This document shows positions 1 to 6,951 of a DNA stretch of 16,286 nt, piece by piece (position 1 is the first letter of the stretch; each line of letters begins with the position of its first letter). Location of the stretch: positions 1 through 16,286 of the forward strand of contig JANMEO010000140.1 of assembly GCA_031376995.1 (NCBI GenBank), given 5' to 3'. The notes under the pieces were generated by a model. It was not told where the DNA came from. It made no database searches and worked only from the letters and a program-made list of their open reading frames with translations. A program made the translations under genes and the position numbers. Source of the DNA: CANHBY01 sp031376995 (lineage in GTDB: Bacteria > Pseudomonadota > Gammaproteobacteria > Burkholderiales > Burkholderiaceae_C).

Positions 1-95
1 GCTGAGAGCTTGGGGGTTGCTGTCGTCTTGGGCATGTTGCGCAGCGGCAGGGCTAGGGCTGGCCGCTTGTATTTTCAGAGTGCTCGGTTTTGCCA

Positions 96-254
96 GTCAG
101 GTAGATTTCCAGTACTGACACGGGTTCGCCGAATGTTTACCTCGGTTCGAGGTGGCGGGGGCTGGAAACGTGACGATGGCAGCCGGACTGAGAGCCACGG
201 TGAAAACCGTGGATCAACCACCGGAGCCTAAGGTCGGCGCGCCAGTCCTCGACC
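96..254. other. Run of five stem-loops, possible structured RNA or leader
   Basis: Five short inverted repeats follow each other: GTCAG 96-100 with CTGAC 115-119; ACCTCG 139-144 with CGAGGT 148-153, enclosed by GCC 128-130 with GGC 154-156; GGCTG 160-164 with CAGCC 180-184; CCACGGT 195-201 with ACCGTGG 206-212 around a GAAA loop; and GGTCG 232-236 with CGACC 250-254. The GNRA loop favours a plus-strand RNA. On the minus strand, short stretches (CAGCCCCCGC and CCCGTGTCAG) resemble pieces of the cobalamin riboswitch core, but the full B12-box architecture is not there. No convincing protein gene overlaps. The identity and the strand are unresolved. Confidence 0.35.
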
Positions 255-313
255 CAACCTTACTACCCCGGGTTGCGTGAATTGGCTGCTTCAAGCGCTT
301 TGCAAGCCCAATC

Positions 314-341
314 GTTGAGATGTTGAGATGTTGAGATGTTG
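314..341. repeat. Octamer tandem repeat (GTTGAGAT, 3.5 copies)
   Basis: Three exact copies of GTTGAGAT are followed by GTTG. The array lies between the structured region at 96-254 and the rplY terminator, outside any supported gene. Confidence 0.85.
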
Positions 342-372
342 TGCTCTTCTGCGCAGAACCCAAGATGGCATC

Positions 373-399
373 AAAAAAGCCCCACTGAGGTGGGGCTTT
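373..399 (-). terminator. Rho-independent terminator of rplY
   Basis: A perfect 10-bp stem, AAAGCCCCAC (376-385) with GTGGGGCTTT (390-399), closes a four-base loop. Read on the minus strand it is followed by six T residues (the A run at 373-378). It begins 27 bases after the rplY stop codon, in the expected place and orientation to end the prs/rplY transcript. Confidence 0.9.
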
Positions 400-425
400 G
401 GAGGGGTCTGATCACACAAACAAAA

Positions 426-1067
426 TCACTTTTTGTTTTGTTTTTCAGTCTTTTTGGCTTTGGTGGGTGCCGCCACGGGGGCAGTCGCAACAACCACGGC
501 TTCTTCCTCTTCAACGGGTGTGGCCACAGACACCAGCACCGGATCTTTTTTGCCGTGAGTGACAACCTTCAAGCCCTCAGGCAGGGTCACGGCGCTGACA
601 TGCAGCGATTGTCCCTTGGCCAGCGTGCTGAGGTCGACCGTGATGAACTCGGGCAGCGCAGAGGCCAGGCACTGAACATGCAGCTCAGTGACTACTTTGT
701 TAATCACCGCCTTGTCAATTTTGACCGCGGGTGACTGGTCTTCGTTGATGAAGTGCAATGGCACCTTCTTCGAAACTTTGGTGGTTGCATCGACACGTTG
801 AAAATCGATGTGCAGCACGACAGGGCGAAATGGGTGGACTTGGTGATCACGCAGCAGCACCTTCTCTGTCTTGCCACCCAGTTCCATATCTAGAATGGAC
901 GAGTGAAAGGCTTCTTTTTTTAAGGCAAAAAAGAGGGCATTGTGATCGAGTTCGATCATGGTGGGTTGCCCTGCGCCGTAGACAATGCCAGGGACTTTAT
1001 TGGCAATTCGCAGGCGGCGGCTCGCTCCGGTCCCCTGCTGGGTGCGCTCAAAAGCGACAAATTTCAT
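426..1067 (-). CDS. rplY: 50S ribosomal protein L25 (bL25, Ctc/TL5 two-domain form)
   Basis: Binds 5S rRNA in the central protuberance of the large ribosomal subunit. The product is 213 residues. The N-terminal domain (about 1-95) starts with the family pattern MKFVAFER...G.G.SRRLR and contains VPGIVYG. A C-terminal domain (about 96-185) follows, then a tail rich in A, P and K. The length fits the long Ctc/TL5 form, not the short 94-residue E. coli form. I chose the ATG at 1067 over an in-frame ATG at 1091 because the family N-terminus starts here and a GGAG lies 7 bases upstream. It lies 158 bases downstream of prs, with a 9-bp leader hairpin in the gap, and is followed by a strong terminator. 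Its position after prs is typical of betaproteobacteria. Confidence 0.95.
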   Translation of the reverse strand: MKFVAFERTQQGTGASRRLRIANKVPGIVYGAGQPTMIELDHNALFFALKKEAFHSSILDMELGGKTEKVLLRDHQVHPFRPVVLHIDFQRVDATTKVSKKVPLHFINEDQSPAVKIDKAVINKVVTELHVQCLASALPEFITVDLSTLAKGQSLHVSAVTLPEGLKVVTHGKKDPVLVSVATPVEEEEAVVVATAPVAAPTKAKKTEKQNKK

Positions 1068-1083
1068 GTTTTGCTCCAAAGAT

Positions 1084-1109
1084 GAAAACACTCGCGACCA
1101 AGTGTTTTC
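1084..1109 (-). promoter_or_regulatory. Leader hairpin just upstream of the rplY ribosome-binding site
   Basis: A perfect 9-bp inverted repeat, GAAAACACT (1084-1092) with AGTGTTTTC (1101-1109), has an 8-base loop. In the minus-strand transcript it ends about 7 bases before the GGAG that serves the rplY ATG at 1067. It could be a weak terminator or attenuator of the prs transcript, or a translational control element of rplY. No U tract follows directly, so the role is open. Confidence 0.5.
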
Positions 1110-1225
1110 GGATAATGGCCTTGCGGCCTCGGGATACCAGCGTCTCGCGGTGCTGGCTTCAGTGCTGTACCACCTCGACCCATTTGGGGTTTCAGTGGGT
1201 GTAGGTGCTACAGGGTTTGAAGAGG

Positions 1226-2188
1226 TTAAAAATTGTTATTTTGCTCAGCAAATAAAGAAGTCACCGATTCGCCGTCTGAGATTCGGCGAATGGTTTCAGC
1301 AAACAAGTAGGCCACAGACAGTTGGCGCACTTTGCTGCAACGCTGACCTGCATCGCTCAATGGGATGGTGTTGGTGATCACGACTTCATCGAGCGCTGAG
1401 TGGCTGATTCGTTCGAGGGCGGGGCCAGAAAAAACAGCGTGTGTGCAGTAAGCATAGACACTCTTGGCGCCTCGCTCTTTCAAGACCTCAGCCGCTTTGA
1501 CCAAGGTGCCTGCGGTGTCAATCATGTCATCCATGATGACGCAATTGCGGCCATCAATGTCGCCGATGATGTGCATGATCTCAGACACATTGGCCTTGGG
1601 TCGGCGCTTGTCAATAATGGCCAACTCACAACCCAGTTGTTTGGCCAAGGCCCTGGCGCGCACTACACCGCCGACATCAGGGGATACCACCACCAAGTCG
1701 CTGTAGCACTTGCTTTGCACATCAGCCAAGAGCACGGGTGAGGCGTAAATGTTGTCAACCGGGATGTTGAAGAAGCCTTGAATCTGATCTGCATGCAAGT
1801 CCATGGTCAGCAAGCGCTCGACACCTACAGCCTCTAGCATGTTGGCCACCACCTTGGCGCTGATGGGTACTCGGGTAGAGCGGGGGCGTCGATCTTGACG
1901 GGCGTAGCCAAAGTAGGGGATCACTGCCGTGACCCGTCGTGCAGAGGCGCGTCGCAGAGCATCGACCATGATGCACAGTTCCATCAAGTGCTCATTGGTC
2001 GGGGCGCAGGTGGGCTGGACCACAAAAGTGTCTCGAGCTCGCACGTTTTGTTGGATTTCAATGGCCACTTCGCCGTCAGAGAATCGACCTACGGCGGCTG
2101 CGCCCAACTCGATGCCCAGGTGGGCGGCCATCTCTTGGGCCAACAGGGGATTGGCGTTGCCTGTGAACAGCACCGTATTGAAAAGCAT
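1226..2188 (-). CDS. prs: Ribose-phosphate pyrophosphokinase (PRPP synthetase)
   Basis: Makes PRPP from ribose 5-phosphate and ATP in the cytoplasm, feeding purine, pyrimidine, histidine, tryptophan and NAD synthesis. The 320-residue product has the class I length. Visible landmarks are the N-terminal FTGNANP (8-14), FSDGE (36-40), the catalytic flexible loop YARQDRR (95-101), the PRPP-synthase signature DLHADQIQGFF (130-140), SPDVGG (169-174) and the ribose-5-phosphate loop DDMIDTAGTL (220-229). I chose the ATG at 2188 because GGAGGA lies directly upstream. An in-frame ATG at 2245 would add 19 residues foreign to the family. The leader (2189-2378) holds a strong hairpin and follows tRNA-Gln on the same strand, so cotranscription is likely. 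Confidence 0.97.
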   Translation of the reverse strand: MLFNTVLFTGNANPLLAQEMAAHLGIELGAAAVGRFSDGEVAIEIQQNVRARDTFVVQPTCAPTNEHLMELCIMVDALRRASARRVTAVIPYFGYARQDRRPRSTRVPISAKVVANMLEAVGVERLLTMDLHADQIQGFFNIPVDNIYASPVLLADVQSKCYSDLVVVSPDVGGVVRARALAKQLGCELAIIDKRRPKANVSEIMHIIGDIDGRNCVIMDDMIDTAGTLVKAAEVLKERGAKSVYAYCTHAVFSGPALERISHSALDEVVITNTIPLSDAGQRCSKVRQLSVAYLFAETIRRISDGESVTSLFAEQNNNF

Positions 2189-2212
2189 GGCTCCTCCGAT
2201 GATTTCAACAAT

Positions 2213-2240
2213 CGGTGCTCGCTCGGTTGAGCGTGCACCG
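2213..2240 (-). promoter_or_regulatory. Hairpin in the prs leader
   Basis: CGGTGC (2213-2218) and CGCTC (2220-2224) pair with GAGCG (2229-2233) and GCACCG (2235-2240). This gives an 11-bp stem with one internal mismatch and a four-base loop. In the prs transcript it ends about 24 bases before the start codon, close enough to affect ribosome access. Its function is not known. Confidence 0.5.
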
Positions 2241-2360
2241 CACAAATTCGAACCGGAGCGATGGCCGAGTGCTTGAATAGTGAGGGCTTACTTGTGCGGG
2301 TTAAAAATAAGCTGACCCTGCTACTGTGCGCCCAAACGACAACCGTTGGGAAGATCTGAT

Positions 2361-2382
2361 GCCAGCCGCAACAGCGGTTGGC
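2361..2382 (-). promoter_or_regulatory. Stem-loop sharing the tRNA-Gln CCA end
   Basis: A nine-position stem (2361-2369 with 2374-2382) closes a four-base loop. One arm contains the GCCA at the 3' end of tRNA-Gln. In the minus-strand transcript one internal pair is an A-C mismatch. No T tract follows, so it is not a classical terminator. A second stem with arms CCCAA/TTGGG lies at 2331-2350. Together they may direct 3' processing of the tRNA or partial attenuation into prs. Confidence 0.4.
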
Positions 2383-2455
2383 AGGGGAAGAAGGATTCGA
2401 ACCTTCGCATGTCGGAATCAAAATCCGATGCCTTAACCAGCTTGGCGACTCCCCT
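2379..2455 (-). tRNA. tRNA-Gln (anticodon TTG)
   Basis: A 77-nt cloverleaf including an encoded CCA. The acceptor arm AGGGGAG pairs with TTCCCCT, with a G-T wobble at the last pair. The anticodon arm TCGGA-TTTTGAT-TCCGA places TTG at 2421-2419. The T arm GAAGG-TTCGAAT-CCTTC is perfect. The discriminator base is G, as is usual for glutamine tRNA. It sits between ispE and prs with its own promoter upstream. Confidence 0.97.
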
Positions 2456-2493
2456 ACAAGGCTTGAAAGCTCTTGGCTTCTAGCCACTCACTC

Positions 2494-2523
2494 ATTAATC
2501 AGTTTTGCCAACCACTTTGTCAA
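2494..2523 (-). promoter_or_regulatory. Sigma70-like promoter for tRNA-Gln (and probably prs)
   Basis: The minus strand carries a consensus -35 box TTGACA (2523-2518), an 18-base spacer and ATTAAT as the -10 box (2499-2494, four of six matches to consensus). A start near 2487 would give a leader of about 32 bases before the mature tRNA 5' end at 2455. The boxes lie just past the ispE stop codon, so the tRNA has its own promoter even if ispE transcripts read through. Confidence 0.6.
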
Positions 2524-2529
2524 TTTTTA

Positions 2530-3450
2530 TCAATCTGCCGCCCAGTGCCAAAGAGGGTGAACATCTAGACTGACACACCTTCGACCGCTCCAACCGGTAG
2601 GCAGCGACTTTAACCAGCTTGAAACTGCCGCCAAATTGCAATTTTCATCTTGATTCAAACGCGCAAAGACCGCACTGCCTGAGCCTGTCATGCGGCTGTT
2701 GCCAAACCGTGCCAATAGCATTTGCAGGGCAACTGCGATATCTGGGCACTCGGCTTGAGCAGCTGGCTGCAAATCATTTTGACCCCAGCCTTGTTGAATT
2801 GCACTCAAACCTTGCGCACAACCCAATTCAATTTGATCAGAAGAAATTTGCTGTCTCGCGAAGCGCCAGACTGTATCAGTTTGTGGGCGAATCGCCAAGA
2901 GGGGGCTGGAAAAAATTGTTTGAGTGTGGGCGCTAGCAGGGGGTTTGATCACAACGAATGGCTGTGGCGGCAAAGACAGGGGCTCGAGTTGCTCGCCAAT
3001 GCCTTGCACCCACGCAGGACGACCGCCGACAAAAAAAGGGACGTCAGCCCCGAGCTTCAACGCCAGGGTTTGCAAGGCCTCGCGAGGCCAGTTCAAGCCC
3101 CAAAGACGGTTGAGCGCCAGCAAGGTGGTGGCGGCATCTGAACTGCCTCCCCCTAGGCCAGCACCGCTGGGCAGTTGCTTGTCGATGCTGATGTGGGCGC
3201 CCAATGAGGTGCCGCTGGCCGTTTGCAGAGCGCGTGCAGCGCGCAAACACAAATCAGTAGCGGGGAGGGGGGCGCCCAGGTCTTCACGAGAGAGTGCACC
3301 ATCAGCTCGGCGCTCAAAGTGCAGGGTGTCGTGCCAGTCGAGCAACACAAACACCGACTGCAGCAGGTGATAACCATTGGGGAGTTTACCCACGACATGC
3401 AAAAACAAATTTAACTTGGCGGGGGCGTGAAGGTTCTCCAGGTGATACAT
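2530..3450 (-). CDS. ispE: 4-diphosphocytidyl-2-C-methyl-D-erythritol kinase
   Basis: Phosphorylates CDP-methylerythritol at the 2-hydroxyl in the MEP pathway, which leads to isopentenyl diphosphate, ubiquinone and the undecaprenyl carrier. The 306-residue product shows GHMP-kinase features in order: APAKLNLFLHV near the N-terminus (catalytic lysine about 12), the ATP-binding glycine loop LPSGAGLGGGSSDAA (93-107), LGADVPFF with the catalytic aspartate about 136, and the C-terminal motif MTGSGSAVF (254-262). The start at 3450 matches the family N-terminus. The ribosome-binding site is weak, and the gene begins 9 bases after lolB ends, so translational coupling is likely. Order lolB-ispE-tRNA-prs is the usual betaproteobacterial arrangement. 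Confidence 0.96.
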   Translation of the reverse strand: MYHLENLHAPAKLNLFLHVVGKLPNGYHLLQSVFVLLDWHDTLHFERRADGALSREDLGAPLPATDLCLRAARALQTASGTSLGAHISIDKQLPSGAGLGGGSSDAATTLLALNRLWGLNWPREALQTLALKLGADVPFFVGGRPAWVQGIGEQLEPLSLPPQPFVVIKPPASAHTQTIFSSPLLAIRPQTDTVWRFARQQISSDQIELGCAQGLSAIQQGWGQNDLQPAAQAECPDIAVALQMLLARFGNSRMTGSGSAVFARLNQDENCNLAAVSSWLKSLPTGWSGRRCVSLDVHPLWHWAAD

Positions 3451-3459
3451 GGTCGGTGG

Positions 3460-4074
3460 TCAGCGCAATAAGCGAGCGTGAAAAAAAACTTCGGGGGCAG
3501 CCTCTCGATGCGCCTTGATGATCCCTTGTGCCAATTGATCCAATTGGATGCGCCAGCCGAGTTGTGTGAAGCCTGCGTTGGGTGGGCCTGGCAAGGGCGT
3601 GGCTTGAGCGCCGCTCCAGGGGCGGCCGTTCAACCAATCAAACAAAGCTTGTAGGGGGATATTTTCGCCTAAAACGTCTTCACTCAACGCGCTCAAGTTG
3701 GGGTACAAGCGAAGACCCTGGTGCGTCAGTAGGCTGACTTGTTGGGGGCTCCACTGCACTTTGCCAATCAGAGTGCCCAGTGGGGTTGACAGGTCGAGTT
3801 CGCCGGCGTCTGCCTGGTTTCGCAGGTCAAAGAGCGCACTCACACTGCGCATGGGGTGATCGTTTTGGGCCGCAACACGCACCGCTAAACGCCCCGACAA
3901 GTGGTCAGGGGCTGGTTCGGTGATGGGTGCCGTGACGCAGCCGCTCAGGCCTAGCAAGGCTAGCTGGCCTAGTGAGCTAGCTAGGGCGGCGGTGACGGGC
4001 CATCGCGAGGCGGCCGCATTGGCATGCCGGGGTTGGTTTGAGCTTGTGACCAGGTGCCAAGGGCGGGTGCTCAT
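3460..4074 (-). CDS. lolB: Outer-membrane lipoprotein LolB
   Basis: LolB takes lipoproteins from the periplasmic carrier LolA and inserts them into the outer membrane. The product is 204 residues. A hydrophobic stretch around residues 28-43 ends in a lipobox LSGC with the lipidated cysteine at 46. The mature part contains LSGRLAVRV, an internal sandwich of short beta strands, and a C-terminal region with LGWRIQLDQL that fits LolB of this order. The N-terminal region before the hydrophobic segment is long (about 25 residues), but no better in-frame start is visible. A GAGGG lies 11 bases upstream. It is 62 bases downstream of the TPR gene and 9 bases upstream of ispE. Confidence 0.9.
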   Translation of the reverse strand: MSTRPWHLVTSSNQPRHANAAASRWPVTAALASSLGQLALLGLSGCVTAPITEPAPDHLSGRLAVRVAAQNDHPMRSVSALFDLRNQADAGELDLSTPLGTLIGKVQWSPQQVSLLTHQGLRLYPNLSALSEDVLGENIPLQALFDWLNGRPWSGAQATPLPGPPNAGFTQLGWRIQLDQLAQGIIKAHREAAPEVFFHARLLR

Positions 4075-4107
4075 GGGGTATCAGCCCTCAGCAAGCAGAT
4101 CTTTCCA

Positions 4108-4128
4108 GACACGACAGACACGACAGAC
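4108..4128. repeat. Short 9-bp direct repeat between the TPR gene and lolB
   Basis: ACACGACAG occurs twice in tandem (4109-4117 and 4118-4126), with a partial third copy. It sits in the 62-base gap between the two genes. No function can be assigned. Confidence 0.7.
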
Positions 4129-4136
4129 TTTGCACG

Positions 4137-5957
4137 TCACAACGTAATTCGCAAACGACCCAGCATTTCTTTGAGTACCTCGTTGTGGGGGCTGCGTTTG
4201 CGAATGTCGCGAAGAATCACTCGGGCCTCTTCTCGTTGGTCCAACACCCACAATACTTCACCCAGGTGGGCGCCGATGTCTGGGTCGGGTCGGCTCTTGT
4301 AAGCCTTGCGCAGCAAACGCAAGGCTTCTGGAGGGTTGCCCAGGCGGTATTCGACCCAGGCCAGGCTGTCGGTGACGAAAGGGTCCTCAGGCGCCAGCTC
4401 TAAAGCGCGTTGGATCAGTACTCGGGCTTCGGGAAGGCGCATGTTGCGCTCAGCCCAGGCGTAACCAAGGGCGTTGTGTGCATGGTGGTGATCAGGTTTA
4501 AGCTCAATGATCTTTCGCAAGAGACGCTCCATGTCCTCAAGTTGGTTGAGCTTTTCTTCCACCATCGACTGCTCATAGAGCAAATCGACGTCGTTGGGCA
4601 GGCGCAGGTTGGCGGCTTTGAGCACGGCCTGCGCTTGGCTCCATTGTTTGGCTTCACGCAGCACCATGGTCTCGAGCAGTACTTTGGTGAGGTCTGAGGC
4701 CTGGCTTGCCCCTAGATTGCTAATTATTTGTCGTGCTTCGCTGAATTTGCCTTGTTTAGCCAAGATTTGAACGCGCCGCTGCACTACATCTTGAGCCAGC
4801 TTGGGATCAACAACCTTGTTCAGCCAGTTTTGCGCGGCTGGCATGTCTCCCACCTCTTCGCTGGCTTGAGAGAGCAGCAGCCAAGTTTTTTGTCTGAGGT
4901 CTTGCGGCGTATCGTCAGCGTCGCTCAGCGCTAAGAGTGTGGTTTTGTCCAGAAGTTCGAGCAGCGTTTGCAGAGATTTCAGGGCCTCTTCGGGGCGGCC
5001 TGCTTCGAGCTGCAGTGTGCCTTGACTGAACCAGCCCGATGGCGCTTTGGGCTTGTGTGTTGTCACCCACTTAAGGTGCACAATGGCTTCGTTGAAACGC
5101 TGCATTTTGGACAACACTCTGGCAAATACGAGTCTCACGCCCAGGTTGTCTGGGCGTGCCACAAGGTGTCGCTCGAGCATGGCGCTGGCACCTCTTTGCG
5201 TCTGCGTCTGCATCAGTTCCAGTGCCAGCAGCGCGGGCTCTTCAGCTTGAACATCCAGGGCTTGGGCCGCTTGGGCCAGGGCCAGGGCGCGCTCGGGCTT
5301 GCCGGACGCTAACCACACCCTTCCAGCCGCCACATGGGCAGCCACTTTGGCGTTGGGGTCGTCAAAGTAAGGGGATAGGACGTCTTCTAACTTGGCCGCT
5401 GTGAGCTCAGCTTGCGTCGTGCGTGCCAGCAGTCGGGGCGTGCTGTTGATCAACGAGATTCGAATATCAGGGGCGCTGATTTTGAGCAAGGTGCCCACAT
5501 AAGGCATGGCTTCTGGCGTGCGGCCTAGAGCGACCAGCAGTTCAATTAGGTAGCGATACGCTGCGGTGGAGTTGGGTAAGGCTGTTTGCCAAGCCTGCGC
5601 TGCAGCCAAGGCTAGATCACCAGCTTTGGCTTGCACGGCAATGTCGGTGCTGCGTTGAAACAAAGCCTCGTTCTTGGTTTTGCGTGCAGCGTCTAGCATG
5701 ACTTGGTAGGAGGCCCCCACATTGCCTGACTGCAATTCAATTTCACCGATGAGCAGTTGGTAAAAAAGCCCTGCATCCATGCTTGAATTGAGCGGGGTGT
5801 CTTGGCTTGGCGTGCTTTGAGCCTGTACGCTGCCAAAGATCGCCATCGCCAAGGCCATGAACAGGGCCGTCAGTGCAGCTGCCAAAGCTTCAATTCTTCT
5901 GACCTTGGGGGTTAGGGGGGGGGCTAGAGCTGTACCCGTCTTAACTTGTAAATACAT
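4137..5957 (-). CDS. Exported tetratricopeptide-repeat protein
   Basis: 606 residues. The N-terminus carries basic residues (KVRR, 18-21), a hydrophobic segment (about 24-43) and a signal peptidase I site after VQA (44-46), so the mature protein is probably periplasmic or outer-membrane associated. The rest is helical repeats. The clearest TPR units are in the last 130 residues, for example AHNALGYAWAERN and DSLAWVEYRLGNPPEALRLLRKA, followed by further paired helices. TPR proteins are interaction scaffolds and no enzymatic motif is seen. The ATG at 5957 has a GGAG 6 bases upstream. Its place directly before lolB suggests an envelope role such as lipoprotein or outer-membrane assembly, which is inference. 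It is typically annotated only as a TPR protein. Confidence 0.88.
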   Translation of the reverse strand: MYLQVKTGTALAPPLTPKVRRIEALAAALTALFMALAMAIFGSVQAQSTPSQDTPLNSSMDAGLFYQLLIGEIELQSGNVGASYQVMLDAARKTKNEALFQRSTDIAVQAKAGDLALAAAQAWQTALPNSTAAYRYLIELLVALGRTPEAMPYVGTLLKISAPDIRISLINSTPRLLARTTQAELTAAKLEDVLSPYFDDPNAKVAAHVAAGRVWLASGKPERALALAQAAQALDVQAEEPALLALELMQTQTQRGASAMLERHLVARPDNLGVRLVFARVLSKMQRFNEAIVHLKWVTTHKPKAPSGWFSQGTLQLEAGRPEEALKSLQTLLELLDKTTLLALSDADDTPQDLRQKTWLLLSQASEEVGDMPAAQNWLNKVVDPKLAQDVVQRRVQILAKQGKFSEARQIISNLGASQASDLTKVLLETMVLREAKQWSQAQAVLKAANLRLPNDVDLLYEQSMVEEKLNQLEDMERLLRKIIELKPDHHHAHNALGYAWAERNMRLPEARVLIQRALELAPEDPFVTDSLAWVEYRLGNPPEALRLLRKAYKSRPDPDIGAHLGEVLWVLDQREEARVILRDIRKRSPHNEVLKEMLGRLRITL

Positions 5958-6090
5958 AGTTTCTCCGGCTGACTGGTGCGCGATCTATTCTATTGAGGTT
6001 TGCTTGTCTTGCTCTGTGGTGTGCGTTGGCTGGCATCTTGTCTGCTCAAAACGCATCAATACAGCATCATTGGTTTCGAGGAGTCTAGGA
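5958..6090. promoter_or_regulatory. Divergent promoter region between the TPR gene and mutM
   Basis: These 133 bases must hold the promoters of both diverging transcription units. A possible minus-strand -10 box TAGAAT lies at 5992-5987, about 30 bases before the TPR start, but no good -35 box goes with it. On the plus strand, GAGGAG at 6078-6083 is the mutM ribosome-binding site. I see no clear sigma70 promoter for mutM. Confidence 0.4.
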
Positions 6091-6921
6091 ATGCCGGAAT
6101 TGCCTGAAGTCGAAGTCACACGTCAAAGCTTGGCCCCTAGGATTCGGGGCGCGCTTATTTTGGGTTCGCGCTGGGGCAAGCCGTTGCGATGGCCTCTGGG
6201 CTGTTTGCCGCAAACGCTGGTTGGGCTGAAGGTGGCCTCAGTCGAGCGCCGCGGTAAGTATCTCTGGTTGGCGCTGGAGTCTGAAGGGGCTGCAGCAGGC
6301 GGGCTGTTGCTTCATTTGGGCATGTCTGGCGCTTTGTATTTTGCGCAGACCATGGCGCCGCCTGGGCCTCATGATCACTTTGATTTGGTGACCGATCAAG
6401 GGACGCTGCGTTTGACTGATCCGCGGCGCTTTGGGGCGGTGGTGTGGTCGCAGAGTTTGCAGGTGAACCCTGCGGCCAAACTTTTATCTCAACTTGGGAT
6501 TGAACCTTTTGATCCTGAGTTTGATGGCATTTATTTGCATGCGGCTTTGGCTCGGCGTCGACAGGATATCAAACTGGTGTTGTTGAGGGGTGATATTGTG
6601 GTGGGCGCTGGCAATATTTACGCCTGTGAAGCTTTGTTCGTGGCGGGCATTCATCCACGCACGGCAGGGGACCGAGTCAGCCGGCCTCGTGCGCTGCGCC
6701 TGAGCAAGGCCATTCGTGACACTTTGGCGCAGGCCGTGGCGTTAGGGGGTTCAACATTGCGAGATTTTCACGATGTCCTCGGCTCGGCGGGGGGGTACCA
6801 GGCGAATGCCAATGTCTACGCAAGGCAGGGTTTGCCATGCCGTATTTGCCAAACACCCATTCGCCGCATCGTGCAAGGCCAGCGCTCCACATTCTTTTGC
6901 CCGACCTGTCAACGCCGATAA
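6091..6921 (+). CDS. mutM: Formamidopyrimidine-DNA glycosylase (8-oxoguanine glycosylase)
   Basis: Excises 8-oxoguanine opposite cytosine and formamidopyrimidines, then nicks the abasic site by beta,delta-elimination. The 276-residue product is of family length. After removal of Met, Pro becomes the catalytic N-terminal nucleophile of PELPEVE, and Glu follows. The essential lysine is in RRGKYL (53-58). HLGMSG (75-80), DPRRFG (110-115) and VGAGNIYACEALF (171-183) follow. The C-terminal zinc finger has cysteines at 250, 253, 270 and 273. I chose ATG 6091 because the protein must begin MPELPEVE and GAGGAG lies 7 bases upstream; the same frame stays open upstream to 5857 but without support. It leads a plus-strand block that also contains mutY, the partner glycosylase. 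Confidence 0.97.
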   Translation: MPELPEVEVTRQSLAPRIRGALILGSRWGKPLRWPLGCLPQTLVGLKVASVERRGKYLWLALESEGAAAGGLLLHLGMSGALYFAQTMAPPGPHDHFDLVTDQGTLRLTDPRRFGAVVWSQSLQVNPAAKLLSQLGIEPFDPEFDGIYLHAALARRRQDIKLVLLRGDIVVGAGNIYACEALFVAGIHPRTAGDRVSRPRALRLSKAIRDTLAQAVALGGSTLRDFHDVLGSAGGYQANANVYARQGLPCRICQTPIRRIVQGQRSTFFCPTCQRR

Positions 6922-6951
6922 GGCATGGGGTGGGCCTGTGTGCTGTGTGAC

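Noticed and set aside
1..58. Possible N-terminal coding on the minus strand running off the left edge
   Set aside because: Two minus-strand frames stay open to the edge, one with an ATG at about 36, but there is no ribosome-binding site and too little sequence to choose.
10..231. 73-codon plus-strand frame in the 5' region
   Set aside because: It is rich in G and R with no start signal and crosses several strong stem-loops. The region looks like structured non-coding DNA, not a gene.
60..270. Canonical cobalamin riboswitch on the minus strand
   Set aside because: Only short core-like fragments match; the GCCACTG box and the normal spacing between conserved segments are missing. Kept only as a hypothesis.
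336..734. 132-codon plus-strand frame over the rplY terminator and C-terminus
   Set aside because: It reads through the terminator hairpin and is antisense to rplY; the protein is low in plausible structure.
5857..6090. Upstream extension of mutM by 78 codons
   Set aside because: MutM needs proline directly after the initiating methionine as catalytic nucleophile; ATG 6091 gives that and has a good ribosome-binding site.
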